Assembly: GCA_014384665.1 (NCBI GenBank)
Contig: JACNFI010000368.1
Span: forward strand, 1-13,284
Source: Candidatus Cloacimonadota bacterium
GTDB lineage: Bacteria; Cloacimonadota; Cloacimonadia; JGIOTU-2
Reading direction: 5' to 3'
Length of the DNA stretch: 13,284 bases
How positions within the stretch are numbered: the first letter of the stretch is position 1; every line of letters starts with the position of its first letter. The position numbers and the translations under genes were made by a program. Under the pieces are notes generated by a model. That model worked only from the letters and a program-made list of their open reading frames with translations. It had not been told where the DNA came from and did not search any database. This document shows, in pieces, positions 1-6,606 of the stretch.

Positions 1-665
1 AATCTAATTGCCATTCATTTTCTCCAACCTTCTTATCAATTTTAAAACCATCCTCGCCATTAGAATTATCTATCCAATCTAATTTTATACTGGAAATCGT
101 TAACTTCTGGTATTCTAAATTTGACGGTGCAGGAAAAGTATTATCTATCTGTCCTGTCTCAATAGAAGCAGAAATATTATTTCCGCAGTAAGCATAAATC
201 CTATATTGAATTGTTTCATTAATCTCAGTATTTTCGTCTGTCCATTCTTCAATATTTTCTCCAATTATTATATAATCTAACTGCCAATCATTTTCTCCAA
301 CTTTTTTATCAATTTTAAAACCATCCTCACCATTAGAATTATCCGTCCAATTTAGTTTTATACTGGAAATTGTTATTTTCTGGTATGTTAAATTTGTTGG
401 GGCTGGAAATGTATTATCTATCTCACCAGTTTCAACAGAATATGAAATATTATTTCCGCAGTAAGCATAAATCCTATACTGAATTATTTCATTTATTTCA
501 GCATTCTCATCAGTCCACTCCTCTATATTTTCTCCAAGAATTGCATAATCTAATTGCCATTCATTTTCTCCAACCTTCTTATCAATTTTAAAACCATCCT
601 CACCATTAGAGTTATCTATCCAGTTTAGTTTTATGCTGGAAATTGTTAATTTCTGGTATGTTAAA
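1..665 (-). repeat. 273-bp tandem repeat inside the FN3 gene
   Basis: Copies begin at 1, 274 and 547, a period of exactly 273 bp (91 codons). The first about 113 bp of the copies at 1 and 547 differ at about 8 positions; the copy at 274 differs from the one at 547 at about 10. Most differences are transitions. The third copy diverges beyond about 665. The length keeps the reading frame, as expected for recent in-frame duplication of FN3 modules. Confidence 0.85.
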
Positions 666-1885
666 TTAGATGGAGTTGGAAAAGAAATATTACTATTTGA
701 TTCAATCTTTGTGGAATTGTATTCTTCATAAAATGCATAAACTCTATAATAAACAACATCATAATTTCTTCCAATTGTAGAGTCAGTCCATGTAGTAATA
801 TTAGAATCAACAATTCCAATTTCATTTACCCAATCTTCATCATCAATTTTTCTATCAATTTTAAAACCTTGTTCAAAATTGCTGTTGTCTTGCCAATCAA
901 GTTTAAAAGTATGCACATTTAATTGTTCTATTTGTAGATTTGTTGGTGCAGGTAAAGTATTTAAACTATCTTCAATATAACCAGAATGTTCATCTCCGAT
1001 ATAAGCACAGAGTTTATAATAATTAATAATTCCTGGAATTACATCTTCATCAATCCATTCTTCAGTGTTTTCAGAAACATTTGTAGAATCCCAATCACTA
1101 CCTTCTTCCATTTTATAAATGAGATATCCATCTTCCCTATCGCAGTTATCCTGCCATGTAAGTTTAACAGATGTTGCAGAAAGGGGTTCTATTTGTAAAT
1201 TGCTTGGTGCTGGAAGAAATGGAATGAAATAATTCCGTGTGGAATCAGAATAAGAATTTCCACAAACTGCAAAAATCTTGTAATAACAAGTATCATATAA
1301 AGATGGGTTGTAATCAATATAACTTGTAGTATCTGGTTCAATTATTTTATAGTTTTCCTGCCATTCTGCGTTACCAATTTTTCTATCAACACGAAAGTTC
1401 AATTCACCAATACTATTATCCTGCCAGGTTAGTTTTATGCTATCTTGAGCAATTTGTTCTAATTGTAAATTTGTTGGAGCAGAACTTTCTGAAAACCAGG
1501 CAACTGTGTCAGAATACGCTGAATAATCTTCTCCATCAAATGCTCTAACTCTGTAAGAATAAATTGTATCTGTGTTTGTAGGTATTTCATCAGAAAAAGT
1601 GGTAATATTAGCTTCAACTTCATCAAAAATATCTTGCCAATTAAATATTCCAACTTTTCGTGAAATAAGAAACTTTGTTTCATTAGTAGAATTATCCTGC
1701 CATGAAATCTGTATTTTATTATTTTCAATTAAAGAAATTTCCAAATTTGATGGTGGTAATAATTTCTCTTCTGGTGAGGTTGTCTTTTTTGAGCATAATG
1801 TAAGTATAAAAGCAAATGCAACAATAATTGCAATAAGTAATATTTTTCTCCACATTTTATTGGGATTAATATTTTGTTTCATCAT
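1..1885 (-). CDS. FN3-repeat surface lipoprotein, 3' end outside window
   Basis: The frame stays open for 628 codons from ATG 1885 to the left edge, so the C-terminus is missing. A good SD (AGGAAGG, about 1891-1897) lies 5 nt before the ATG; a second ATG follows at once. Residues 14-30 form a hydrophobic export segment ending LTLC, so Cys31 is a possible lipidation site, although Leu at -1 is not canonical. From residue 44 on there are seven fibronectin type III-like modules of about 90 residues, six complete and one cut. Each opens with a P-x-P/T-N/S-L motif, has a W-x-D-N-S strand and ends with a Tyr-rich strand such as YRIYAY. Modules 5-7 are almost identical. The protein is probably exported and anchored or displayed at the surface, with a binding or adhesive role. 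Neither ligand nor catalytic domain is visible. FN3 identity is strong; lipoprotein status is moderate. Confidence 0.85.
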   Translation of the reverse strand, partial: MMKQNINPNKMWRKILLIAIIVAFAFILTLCSKKTTSPEEKLLPPSNLEISLIENNKIQISWQDNSTNETKFLISRKVGIFNWQDIFDEVEANITTFSDEIPTNTDTIYSYRVRAFDGEDYSAYSDTVAWFSESSAPTNLQLEQIAQDSIKLTWQDNSIGELNFRVDRKIGNAEWQENYKIIEPDTTSYIDYNPSLYDTCYYKIFAVCGNSYSDSTRNYFIPFLPAPSNLQIEPLSATSVKLTWQDNCDREDGYLIYKMEEGSDWDSTNVSENTEEWIDEDVIPGIINYYKLCAYIGDEHSGYIEDSLNTLPAPTNLQIEQLNVHTFKLDWQDNSNFEQGFKIDRKIDDEDWVNEIGIVDSNITTWTDSTIGRNYDVVYYRVYAFYEEYNSTKIESNSNISFPTPSNLTYQKLTISSIKLNWIDNSNGEDGFKIDKKVGENEWQLDYAILGENIEEWTDENAEINEIIQYRIYAYCGNNISYSVETGEIDNTFPAPTNLTYQKITISSIKLNWTDNSNGEDGFKIDKKVGENDWQLDYIIIGENIEEWTDENTEINETIQYRIYAYCGNNISASIETGQIDNTFPAPSNLEYQKLTISSIKLDWIDNSNGEDGFKIDKKVGENEWQLD

Positions 1886-1955
1886 TTTTACCTTCCTCTT
1901 GTTTTATTTTATGTGCCAAAATTAATTGTACTTATTTCATCCTCTAACTCATTCT

Positions 1956-2006
1956 CCTGCCTTCTGCTGGTTCAAGTTTGTAACTTGAACCACACACTTT
2001 TGCAGG
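1956..2006. repeat. Extragenic palindrome between mazF and the FN3 gene
   Basis: The core at 1969-1991 is a perfect 10-bp inverted repeat (GGTTCAAGTT / AACTTGAACC) around a TGT loop. A second, outer pair CCTGC (1956-1960) and GCAGG (2002-2006) encloses it. No T-run follows on either strand, so it does not look like an intrinsic terminator. It fills most of the gap between the toxin gene and the FN3 gene and is probably a dispersed palindromic element. Confidence 0.6.
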
Positions 2007-2011
2007 TAATG

Positions 2012-2350
2012 TTAGTCTCCAACAATCTCATTCAAACCATCAACAATTTGTGCCAATAACTCAGGTGAAACACTATCAAGCGTTTTACCAATTCTTTCAA
2101 CGGAGAGAGTCCTTATTTGACTGATTTTTATCCAGGATTTCTTATGTAACTTTTCAGATTTAAGTTCTATAGTCAAAGGAAAGCCCGCTCTTTGAGGTTT
2201 ACTGGTTATAGCCATAGCAATTACAGTTCCTGAGTGCTCGTTAAAAACATCATGGCTTACGATAAGCACAGGACGATAACCTGCTTGTTCATGACCTCTT
2301 ACTGGATTTAAATCAGCCCACCTTATTTCTCCTCTCAATATTCGGGCCAT
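2012..2350 (-). CDS. mazF: MazF/PemK-family mRNA interferase toxin
   Basis: 112 residues, normal for the family. The N-terminus carries the signature GEIRWADLNPVRGHEQAGYRP followed by VLIVSHDVFN, with the Arg of the GYRP turn that family members use in catalysis. AMAITS then gives the conserved Ser/Thr region, and the C-terminal half has the WIKISQIRTLSVERIGK strand-helix pattern. MazF toxins are sequence-specific endoribonucleases that cut mRNA until bound by their antitoxin. The start codon overlaps the end of the antitoxin gene by 16 bp, giving coupled translation, and GGGGAG sits 8 nt upstream as SD. G+C appears higher than in flanking genes, which would fit horizontal acquisition. Confidence 0.93.
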   Translation of the reverse strand: MARILRGEIRWADLNPVRGHEQAGYRPVLIVSHDVFNEHSGTVIAMAITSKPQRAGFPLTIELKSEKLHKKSWIKISQIRTLSVERIGKTLDSVSPELLAQIVDGLNEIVGD

Positions 2351-2577
2351 TCTGATAGCTCCCCTGATAATCCTTCTTCAGCCAATGCTTTTTCAAAGGC
2401 AGGATCTAACTTGGCACATTCACGAACTAAACGATTTCGCTCTATTCTCACCAGCTTTTCTTCTACAGCTTCTTGTATCGCTCTACTGCGGTTTGGATAG
2501 ATATATTCCTTTACAAGCCTATCTAAATGCGATAAGATTAAACTATCAAGTGTAATCGCAATTTTTGTTTTACTCAT
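2335..2577 (-). CDS. Ribbon-helix-helix antitoxin of the MazF pair
   Basis: 80 residues. Residues 3-45 (KIAITLDSLILSHLDRLV, then SRAIQEAVEEKL) fit a ribbon-helix-helix DNA-binding domain: one beta strand for major-groove contact, then two helices. The acidic C-terminal tail (about 55-80) is the type of segment that wraps and inhibits MazF. The gene comes first in the operon and overlaps the toxin gene by 16 bp. AGAGGTG before ATG 2577 is the SD. It most likely represses its own promoter through the palindrome at 2591-2609. It belongs to the MazE9/CopG-like type rather than the AbrB-like E. coli MazE type, so no symbol is given. Confidence 0.88.
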   Translation of the reverse strand: MSKTKIAITLDSLILSHLDRLVKEYIYPNRSRAIQEAVEEKLVRIERNRLVRECAKLDPAFEKALAEEGLSGELSEWPEY

Positions 2578-2590
2578 CTTTCACCTCTTG

Positions 2591-2625
2591 GTATTACTAA
2601 ATGTCATACTTTAAAAAATTGTCAA
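2591..2625 (-). promoter_or_regulatory. Toxin-antitoxin promoter with operator palindrome
   Basis: On the minus strand a perfect -35 (TTGACA, 2620-2625) and a fair -10 (TTTAGT, 2596-2601) are separated by 18 bp. The -10 lies inside an inverted repeat, GTATTAC (2591-2597) / GTCATAC (2603-2609), matching at 6 of 7 positions around a 5-bp centre. An RHH antitoxin dimer bound there would cover the -10, as expected for autorepression. The -35 is only 12 bp past the end of the glycosyltransferase gene, with no terminator between them. Confidence 0.6.
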
Positions 2626-2637
2626 GAAAAAATAACA

Positions 2638-3531
2638 TTAAAACCTATTTTGACTCAAATCTTTCGTTGAACTTGCAATCTCCCATTTATATGGATTCTT
2701 TTTCAAGATTTTGAAATCATACCAGCCTAAAAATCTTCCGAGAACTTCTAAAAATATAGTAAAAAGTATCTTTGCATCTTTAATAATATTTAATGAGAAT
2801 TCCGTCATAGTTAATTTTATAATCAAGCCTGATTTCTGCGTGACGACTTTATAATTTTGATTCTTTTCCAACCAGAGATGTCCGGCATAAATGCGACGAC
2901 GTTGTTTCAAAAAGTCACCTACATTTTCCGGACCCTTATTATGAACAATCGCTTCAGGAATATATTTTTTTTCTAATCCATAATTTCTGATAATTGCTTC
3001 AATGCTTGCCTCATCAACAGGGCTGTGTTCTGGAATTTCTTTTACTAAATTTCTAAACGCGACCATCTCTCCAAGTTTTGGCGAAATCATTGCCATTTTA
3101 TGATGCAATCTCCAGAGCATAAAGACAGCAAAGCCGATAAAGGTTTTTGGGCTATTTATTGGCTCTGGTCTGCCACCAGTCATACCAACCTTTTCATCTG
3201 AAAATGGAAGGACCAGCTTTTCTATAGTATCTTTGGCAGGAATTGTATCAGCACTTTCTATTATCAGTATATCACTCTTTGCTTCTCTAAGAAAAATATT
3301 TATAGCTGAGGATTTTCCCTTTCGCTCTTCTTGAACAATTAATTTAATTTTGGGGTTTTTACTTGCGAATTCTCTGACAATATCATCTGTTCTATCTGTG
3401 GAATTGCTTGAGACAACGATAACTTCTTCAATAGAAGCTTGATTCAAATCTTGATTTTCAACAGCATTAAGGAGTTGACCAATGTTTTTCTCTTCATTAT
3501 AAGCAAAAATACCCAAACTACATTTTATCAT
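2638..3531 (-). CDS. Family 2 glycosyltransferase
   Basis: 297 residues with a GT-A fold N-terminal half. IFAYNEEKNI (8-17) is the nucleotide-binding start, VIVVSSNSTDRTDDIV (37-52) the second strand, ERKGKSSAIN (69-78) the conserved loop, and IIESAD (90-95) occupies the usual DxD metal-binding position with a single Asp. GGRPEP and KQRRRIYAGHLW further on resemble the acceptor and (Q/R)xxRW-like regions of processive or polyprenyl-phosphate GT2 enzymes. A C-terminal amphipathic or hydrophobic stretch (about 255-280) may touch the membrane. It probably transfers a sugar from a nucleotide-sugar donor in envelope glycan synthesis; donor and acceptor are not evident. AAGGA lies 5 nt before the ATG. 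Confidence 0.87.
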   Translation of the reverse strand: MIKCSLGIFAYNEEKNIGQLLNAVENQDLNQASIEEVIVVSSNSTDRTDDIVREFASKNPKIKLIVQEERKGKSSAINIFLREAKSDILIIESADTIPAKDTIEKLVLPFSDEKVGMTGGRPEPINSPKTFIGFAVFMLWRLHHKMAMISPKLGEMVAFRNLVKEIPEHSPVDEASIEAIIRNYGLEKKYIPEAIVHNKGPENVGDFLKQRRRIYAGHLWLEKNQNYKVVTQKSGLIIKLTMTEFSLNIIKDAKILFTIFLEVLGRFLGWYDFKILKKNPYKWEIASSTKDLSQNRF

Positions 3532-3806
3532 TTATATCCTTAATTAGAAAAAGTCCTTTTCTCTGATGAGGTAAAAAAGTTGATAAATTCTAAATACGAA
3601 ACCCTAAATCCTAAACAAATTCCAATAAGCAAAATACAAAATTCCCAGTAAACCCCACAGAAAGCATATCTATAAACTGGTGATTCTGTTAAGTTTAAAA
3701 CTTTAAACATTTGAATTTTTTAAATTGTTTAGTCCCCGATTAAATCGGGGATAGAAATTGGGATTTAGAAATTCTTTCAAAAAGTTTAACATAAATTTTT
3801 TTCATC
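3532..3806. other. Gene-free spacer with palindromes
   Basis: No credible gene in 275 bp. The part at 3580-3650 is a word-like AT-rich text (AAATTCTAAATACGAAACCC and similar), typical of dispersed spacer repeats. There is a 7-bp inverted repeat at 3693-3708 (GTTTAAA/TTTAAAC) and a perfect 9-bp hairpin at 3733-3751. No clear promoter for the glycosyltransferase gene was found, so it may be read through from nusB. Confidence 0.5.
3733..3751. repeat. TCCCCGATT palindrome downstream of nusB
   Basis: TCCCCGATT (3733-3741) pairs perfectly with AATCGGGGA (3743-3751) around one base. It belongs to a recurring TCCC(C)G...CGGGA hairpin type in this window (also near 4271, 6452 and 12845). It lies 3' of nusB and could slow or end transcription, but no T-run follows. 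Confidence 0.6.
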
Positions 3807-4247
3807 CTACTTATTGCGATGCATAATTGCATCCAATATACCGTTTATAAACTTGCCCGACTTCTCTCCACTGAATTTCTTGGCTATCTCAATCGCTTCA
3901 TTGATAACTATCTTGCCATCAGTTTCAGTAAACTCCATTTCCATTATTGCCATGCGTAAGACACACTTGTCCATTATTGATATTCTTCTAAGATCCCAGT
4001 GCTCAGAAAACCTTGTTATTAAATCATCAATAGATTCCAAATTTAGATATGTATTATTAACTAAGAAATTGCAAAATTCATTTTGAGAATTACTAAACGA
4101 TTTGTTATTAAAATCAATAATCTGAGATAGTTTTTCATTTATATATTTTGAATTATCAACAGAATCGTGAGAAAATTCATTGGAATCTAAACAAAGTGCA
4201 TAAAGAGTTTGAACAGCTATTTCGCGAGCTTCTCTTCTTGAACCCAT
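3807..4247 (-). CDS. nusB: Transcription antitermination factor NusB
   Basis: 146 residues, typical length. It begins with the basic SRREAREIAVQTLYAL helix that in NusB contacts boxA RNA together with NusE/S10. The C-terminal half has the diagnostic blocks HWDLRRISIMDKCVLRMAIME, then VINEAIEIAKKFSGEKSGKF with INGILDAI. NusB supports rRNA antitermination and, with SuhB/NusA/NusE, rRNA maturation. It lies 76 bp downstream of ribH on the same strand, the classical ribH-nusB arrangement. ATG 4247 is preceded by a weak SD (GAGAG), and a GC-rich hairpin lies in the gap, so its expression relative to ribH may be reduced. The middle (residues 25-65) is longer and more polar than average. Confidence 0.96.
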   Translation of the reverse strand: MGSRREAREIAVQTLYALCLDSNEFSHDSVDNSKYINEKLSQIIDFNNKSFSNSQNEFCNFLVNNTYLNLESIDDLITRFSEHWDLRRISIMDKCVLRMAIMEMEFTETDGKIVINEAIEIAKKFSGEKSGKFINGILDAIMHRNK

Positions 4248-4270
4248 CCTATTACTCTCGGTTAGTCCTC

Positions 4271-4288
4271 TCCCCGCGTCCGCGGGGA
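4271..4288. repeat. GC-rich hairpin between ribH and nusB
   Basis: TCCCCGCG (4271-4278) and CGCGGGGA (4281-4288) form a perfect 8-bp stem with a 2-nt loop, followed by a second CGGGGA half-copy (4292-4297). It is strikingly GC-rich in an AT-rich spacer and has no T-run. The related texts CGGTTAGTCC and CGGTTAAGCC flank it at about 4259 and 4315. It is probably an extragenic palindromic repeat lying inside the operon. Confidence 0.6.
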
Positions 4289-4323
4289 CAGCGGGGACCT
4301 AAACGGATTAATCTCGGTTAAGC

Positions 4324-4794
4324 CTAAACGGGTAAATTCTCTAATAAATTTATCATTTCAATTGCAGATAAAGCTGCATCCCACCCTTTATTTCCGGCTT
4401 TGGTTCCAGCTCGCTCTAATGCCTGTTCAATTGTATCAGTAGTTAGAACTCCAAATATAACAGGGATTTTACTTTTTAAAGCAACCTGGGCTATTCCTTT
4501 ACTAACTTCAGAACTGATATATTCAAAATGAGGTGTATCACCTCTAATAACAGCTCCAAGACAAATTATAGCATCATACTTACCCGAATCCGAAGCCTTT
4601 TTGGCAATTGATGAAATCTCAAATGCTCCAGGTACCCAGATAAGTGTAATATTTTTCTCATCTGCCTTATGCCTTTTCAAACAATCCAGAGCACCGTCAA
4701 TTAATTTTTGGGAGACAAGTTCATTAAAACGACTAACAACAATTGCAAATTTCTTATTTTCAGCAATATATTTGCCTTCAACTATATTATACAT
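4324..4794 (-). CDS. ribH: 6,7-dimethyl-8-ribityllumazine synthase
   Basis: 156 residues, full length for the family. The enzyme condenses 5-amino-6-ribitylamino-uracil with 3,4-dihydroxy-2-butanone 4-phosphate, the step before riboflavin, and assembles into pentamers or 60-mer capsids in the cytoplasm. Active-site landmarks are all present: the aromatic residue in SRFNE (Phe23), PGAFEI (55-60), GAVIRGDTPHFEY (80-92) with catalytic His89, FGVLTTDTIEQALERAG (114-130) with Arg128, and NKGWDAA (135-141) with Lys136. A strong SD (GGAGG) precedes ATG 4794. It is the first gene of a ribH-nusB unit; no other rib genes are in the window. Confidence 0.97.
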   Translation of the reverse strand: MYNIVEGKYIAENKKFAIVVSRFNELVSQKLIDGALDCLKRHKADEKNITLIWVPGAFEISSIAKKASDSGKYDAIICLGAVIRGDTPHFEYISSEVSKGIAQVALKSKIPVIFGVLTTDTIEQALERAGTKAGNKGWDAALSAIEMINLLENLPV

Positions 4795-4837
4795 CTTTCC
4801 TCCAGTCTGTTTTGCAAAAATATTGACATTTATTTCC

Positions 4838-4867
4838 TTTATAAATTTATTAATTTTATATTGTCAA
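4838..4867 (-). promoter_or_regulatory. Promoter of ribH-nusB
   Basis: On the minus strand, a perfect TTGACA (4862-4867) is 18 bp from TATAAA (4838-4843), or 17 bp from the overlapping TTATAA. The leader to the ribH ATG would be only about 35-40 nt, too short for an FMN riboswitch, and none of the RFN element's conserved blocks is seen. Constitutive sigma-70-type expression is the simplest reading. Confidence 0.65.
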
Positions 4868-4888
4868 TAAAAAAGTTCGGTTATCGTA

Positions 4889-5073
4889 ATAGCACGCAGA
4901 TGAACGCAGATGGAACTGATAGACGCTGATTTTATTATTCTGATTTTTTATGGATGGAACACATTATCCCTTGGATGAAAAAGATGGCGAAACAAATATC
5001 AAGTGCATTTGAGTGAGGTTACGAGATAATAACTAAAATTTATTAGTGTTAATTCGTGTTAATTCGTGGTTAA
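4889..5073 (+). mobile_element. Remnant of a repeat-bounded element upstream of phoH
   Basis: The left end has ACGCAGATG twice (4894-4902, 4904-4912), 10 bp apart. The right end has GTGTTAATTC twice in tandem (5046-5055, 5056-5065) plus a partial third unit (from 5066). Such word repeats are, from memory, dispersed in many environmental bacterial genomes and often flank small GxxExxY-family genes. Between them an ATG at 4950 opens a 20-codon frame (4950-5012) starting MDGTHYPLDEK, which resembles the N-terminus of that family before it breaks off. It is most likely an internally deleted, inactive copy. The family link is from memory; the repeats are directly visible. Confidence 0.5.
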
Positions 5074-5090
5074 AAGAAGAAAGGAAAGAT

Positions 5091-6431
5091 ATGGAAAAAA
5101 TTTATGTGCTTGATACAAATGTCCTAATTCATGACCCTAATGCTATATTTGCGTACAAAAATGCAAAAGTTGTTATACCAATAACTGTTATTGAAGAGAT
5201 AGATAATTTCAAAAAAGGATTAGATGAAAAAAGTCGTAATGCCCGACATATCAGCAGATTGTTAGATAAACTTCGTGAGCAGAATTCATTATCCAAAGGC
5301 GTAAAATTAGATAATGGTTCCACTCTACAGGTTTCTCTTGCACATAAAATTTCAGATGATATAGAAGATATTCTAATAACTGATGAGAACGATAATCTTA
5401 TTATCGGAACTGCATATCATTTTCATAAGAAGTATCCAGATAAAGAAGTTATTATGGTTTCAAAAGATTCAAATGTGCGTATAAAAGCTGATGCAATTGG
5501 ACTTAAAGCTGCAAACTATGAACAAGAGACGGTTAACTTTGAGGAATTGTATACAGGAATTTTGAGGTATGAAACTACTTCAGAGCAAATTGAGGAATTC
5601 AAAGAGAAAAAGAGATTTGAGAATAGTTTTGGTCTCCAATGTTATAATCAGTTTATACTGATGTTTGAGAAAGGAAAATTTTCAAATCATATTGTTGCTA
5701 AATACAATAAAGATGAAAATGTTATAATTCCTTTAAGTTATTATAATAAAAACCCTATATGGGGCATTCAGGCATTGAATCCTGAGCAGGAGGCTTCTTT
5801 TGAGATTCTTCTGGACGATAATATAAAAATCGTTTCACTTATTGGAATCGCAGGTACAGGAAAGACACTTCTTGCACTTGCTGCTGGATTGAGAAAAGTT
5901 ATTGAAGAAGAAAAATATACAAGATTGGTTGTTACTCGCCCGATTTTCCCTCTTGGAAAAGATATTGGATATTTGCCAGGAACAAAAAAAGAAAAGTACA
6001 ATCCCTGGATGCAACCAATTTATGATAATATGGAAATTTTACTACATAGTCATGAAAAACAAAAATCAGAAAAGAATAAATTCGGAAAACGAAGTTCATC
6101 TCTTGATGAATTTATGGATTATGGTTTTATTGAACTTGAACCTTTGACATATATTCGTGGACGAAGCCTGCCAGACCAGTTTATGATTGTTGACGAAGCC
6201 CAAAATCTTACTCCACATGAGATGAAAACAATTATTACCAGAGCTGGAGATAGTACAAAAGTAGTCCTTACAGGCGACCCATATCAGATTGATATTCCAT
6301 ATTTAGACTCTGAAAGCAATGGATTGAGTGTCGTGGTTGAAAAATTTAAGGATGAAAAACTATCTGGTCATGTTACGCTTATCAAAGGTGAAAGGTCTGT
6401 GCTTGCTGAGATGGCAGCGAAGTATTTATAG
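5091..6431 (+). CDS. PIN-domain PhoH-like ATPase (YlaK/PhoH2 type)
   Basis: 446 residues from ATG 5091. An in-frame GTG at 5046 would add 15 residues, but that DNA is the tandem GTGTTAATTC repeat, while AAGGA lies 6 nt before the ATG, so 5091 is preferred. Residues 1-145 are a PIN nuclease domain: LDTNVLI with Asp8, VIEEIDN with Glu35/36, ITDENDN with Asp98/Asp101, and SKDSNVR with Asp126, giving the acidic metal site. Residues 225-446 are the PhoH P-loop ATPase: Walker A GIAGTGKT (252-259), Walker B FMIVDEAQ (364-371), and the motif LTGDPYQID (393-401). In studied PhoH2 proteins this pairing gives ATP-dependent RNA unwinding and cleavage. All key residues are intact. A diverged copy of its last codons recurs at 9371-9432. 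Confidence 0.93.
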   Translation: MEKIYVLDTNVLIHDPNAIFAYKNAKVVIPITVIEEIDNFKKGLDEKSRNARHISRLLDKLREQNSLSKGVKLDNGSTLQVSLAHKISDDIEDILITDENDNLIIGTAYHFHKKYPDKEVIMVSKDSNVRIKADAIGLKAANYEQETVNFEELYTGILRYETTSEQIEEFKEKKRFENSFGLQCYNQFILMFEKGKFSNHIVAKYNKDENVIIPLSYYNKNPIWGIQALNPEQEASFEILLDDNIKIVSLIGIAGTGKTLLALAAGLRKVIEEEKYTRLVVTRPIFPLGKDIGYLPGTKKEKYNPWMQPIYDNMEILLHSHEKQKSEKNKFGKRSSSLDEFMDYGFIELEPLTYIRGRSLPDQFMIVDEAQNLTPHEMKTIITRAGDSTKVVLTGDPYQIDIPYLDSESNGLSVVVEKFKDEKLSGHVTLIKGERSVLAEMAAKYL

Positions 6432-6443
6432 AAACTTGCCTGT

Positions 6444-6476
6444 CCACCGAATCCCGATGAAGTCGGGAGAAGGTGG
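6444..6476 (+). repeat. Nested hairpin after phoH
   Basis: The inner stem TCCCGA (6452-6457) / TCGGGA (6463-6468) is enclosed by CCACC (6444-6448) / GGTGG (6472-6476), with GAA on both sides as an internal loop. It starts 13 bp after the phoH stop and could protect the mRNA 3' end or pause polymerase, but no T-run follows. The text just after it (GGGAAACTGGAAACTTGGG) resembles that at 9490-9515 beyond the second phoH tail. Confidence 0.6.
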
Positions 6477-6508
6477 GAAACTGGAAACTTGGGAAACAAA
6501 TAGATAGT

Positions 6509-6598
6509 ATGGAAGAGGTATTTCATTTATTTTTAGTTATAAGATATTGTCGCTTGAAAGATAAAAAAGGTAAAATTATTAAGAGAAAAATGTTATAG
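6509..6598 (+). CDS. Possible 29-residue leader peptide or remnant
   Basis: ATG 6509 opens a 29-codon frame ending TAG 6596-6598, 8 nt before the methyltransferase ATG. Its stop overlaps the methyltransferase SD (AGGTG), as a translationally coupled leader would. The peptide begins MEEVFHLFLVIRYCRLKDKK: a short hydrophobic stretch and then a basic tail. No family is recognised, the upstream SD is poor, and a candidate promoter at 6554-6582 would start transcription inside it. It may be chance. Confidence 0.2.
   Translation: MEEVFHLFLVIRYCRLKDKKGKIIKRKML
6554..6582 (+). promoter_or_regulatory. Candidate promoter of the methyltransferase operon
   Basis: TTGAAA (6554-6559, 5/6 to the -35 consensus) and TATTAA (6577-6582, 4/6 to the -10) are 17 bp apart. 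Transcription would start near 6590, giving a short leader that still includes the SD at about 6596-6600. In such AT-rich DNA a chance match is possible. Confidence 0.4.
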
Positions 6599-6606
6599 GT
6601 GATTAT

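Noticed and set aside
1572..2059. Plus-strand frames over the start of the FN3 gene
   Set aside because: Antisense to a well-supported FN3 lipoprotein gene, with no SD and no recognisable domain.
4795..4837. FMN riboswitch before ribH
   Set aside because: The leader is only about 35-40 nt and the conserved RFN blocks are absent.
5046..5090. Longer PhoH start at GTG 5046
   Set aside because: The extra 15 codons are encoded by a tandem spacer repeat, while ATG 5091 has an SD and begins with the standard PIN strand.
6444..6476. Intrinsic terminator of phoH
   Set aside because: The hairpin is good, but it is followed by GAAACTGG rather than a T-run; kept as a repeat.
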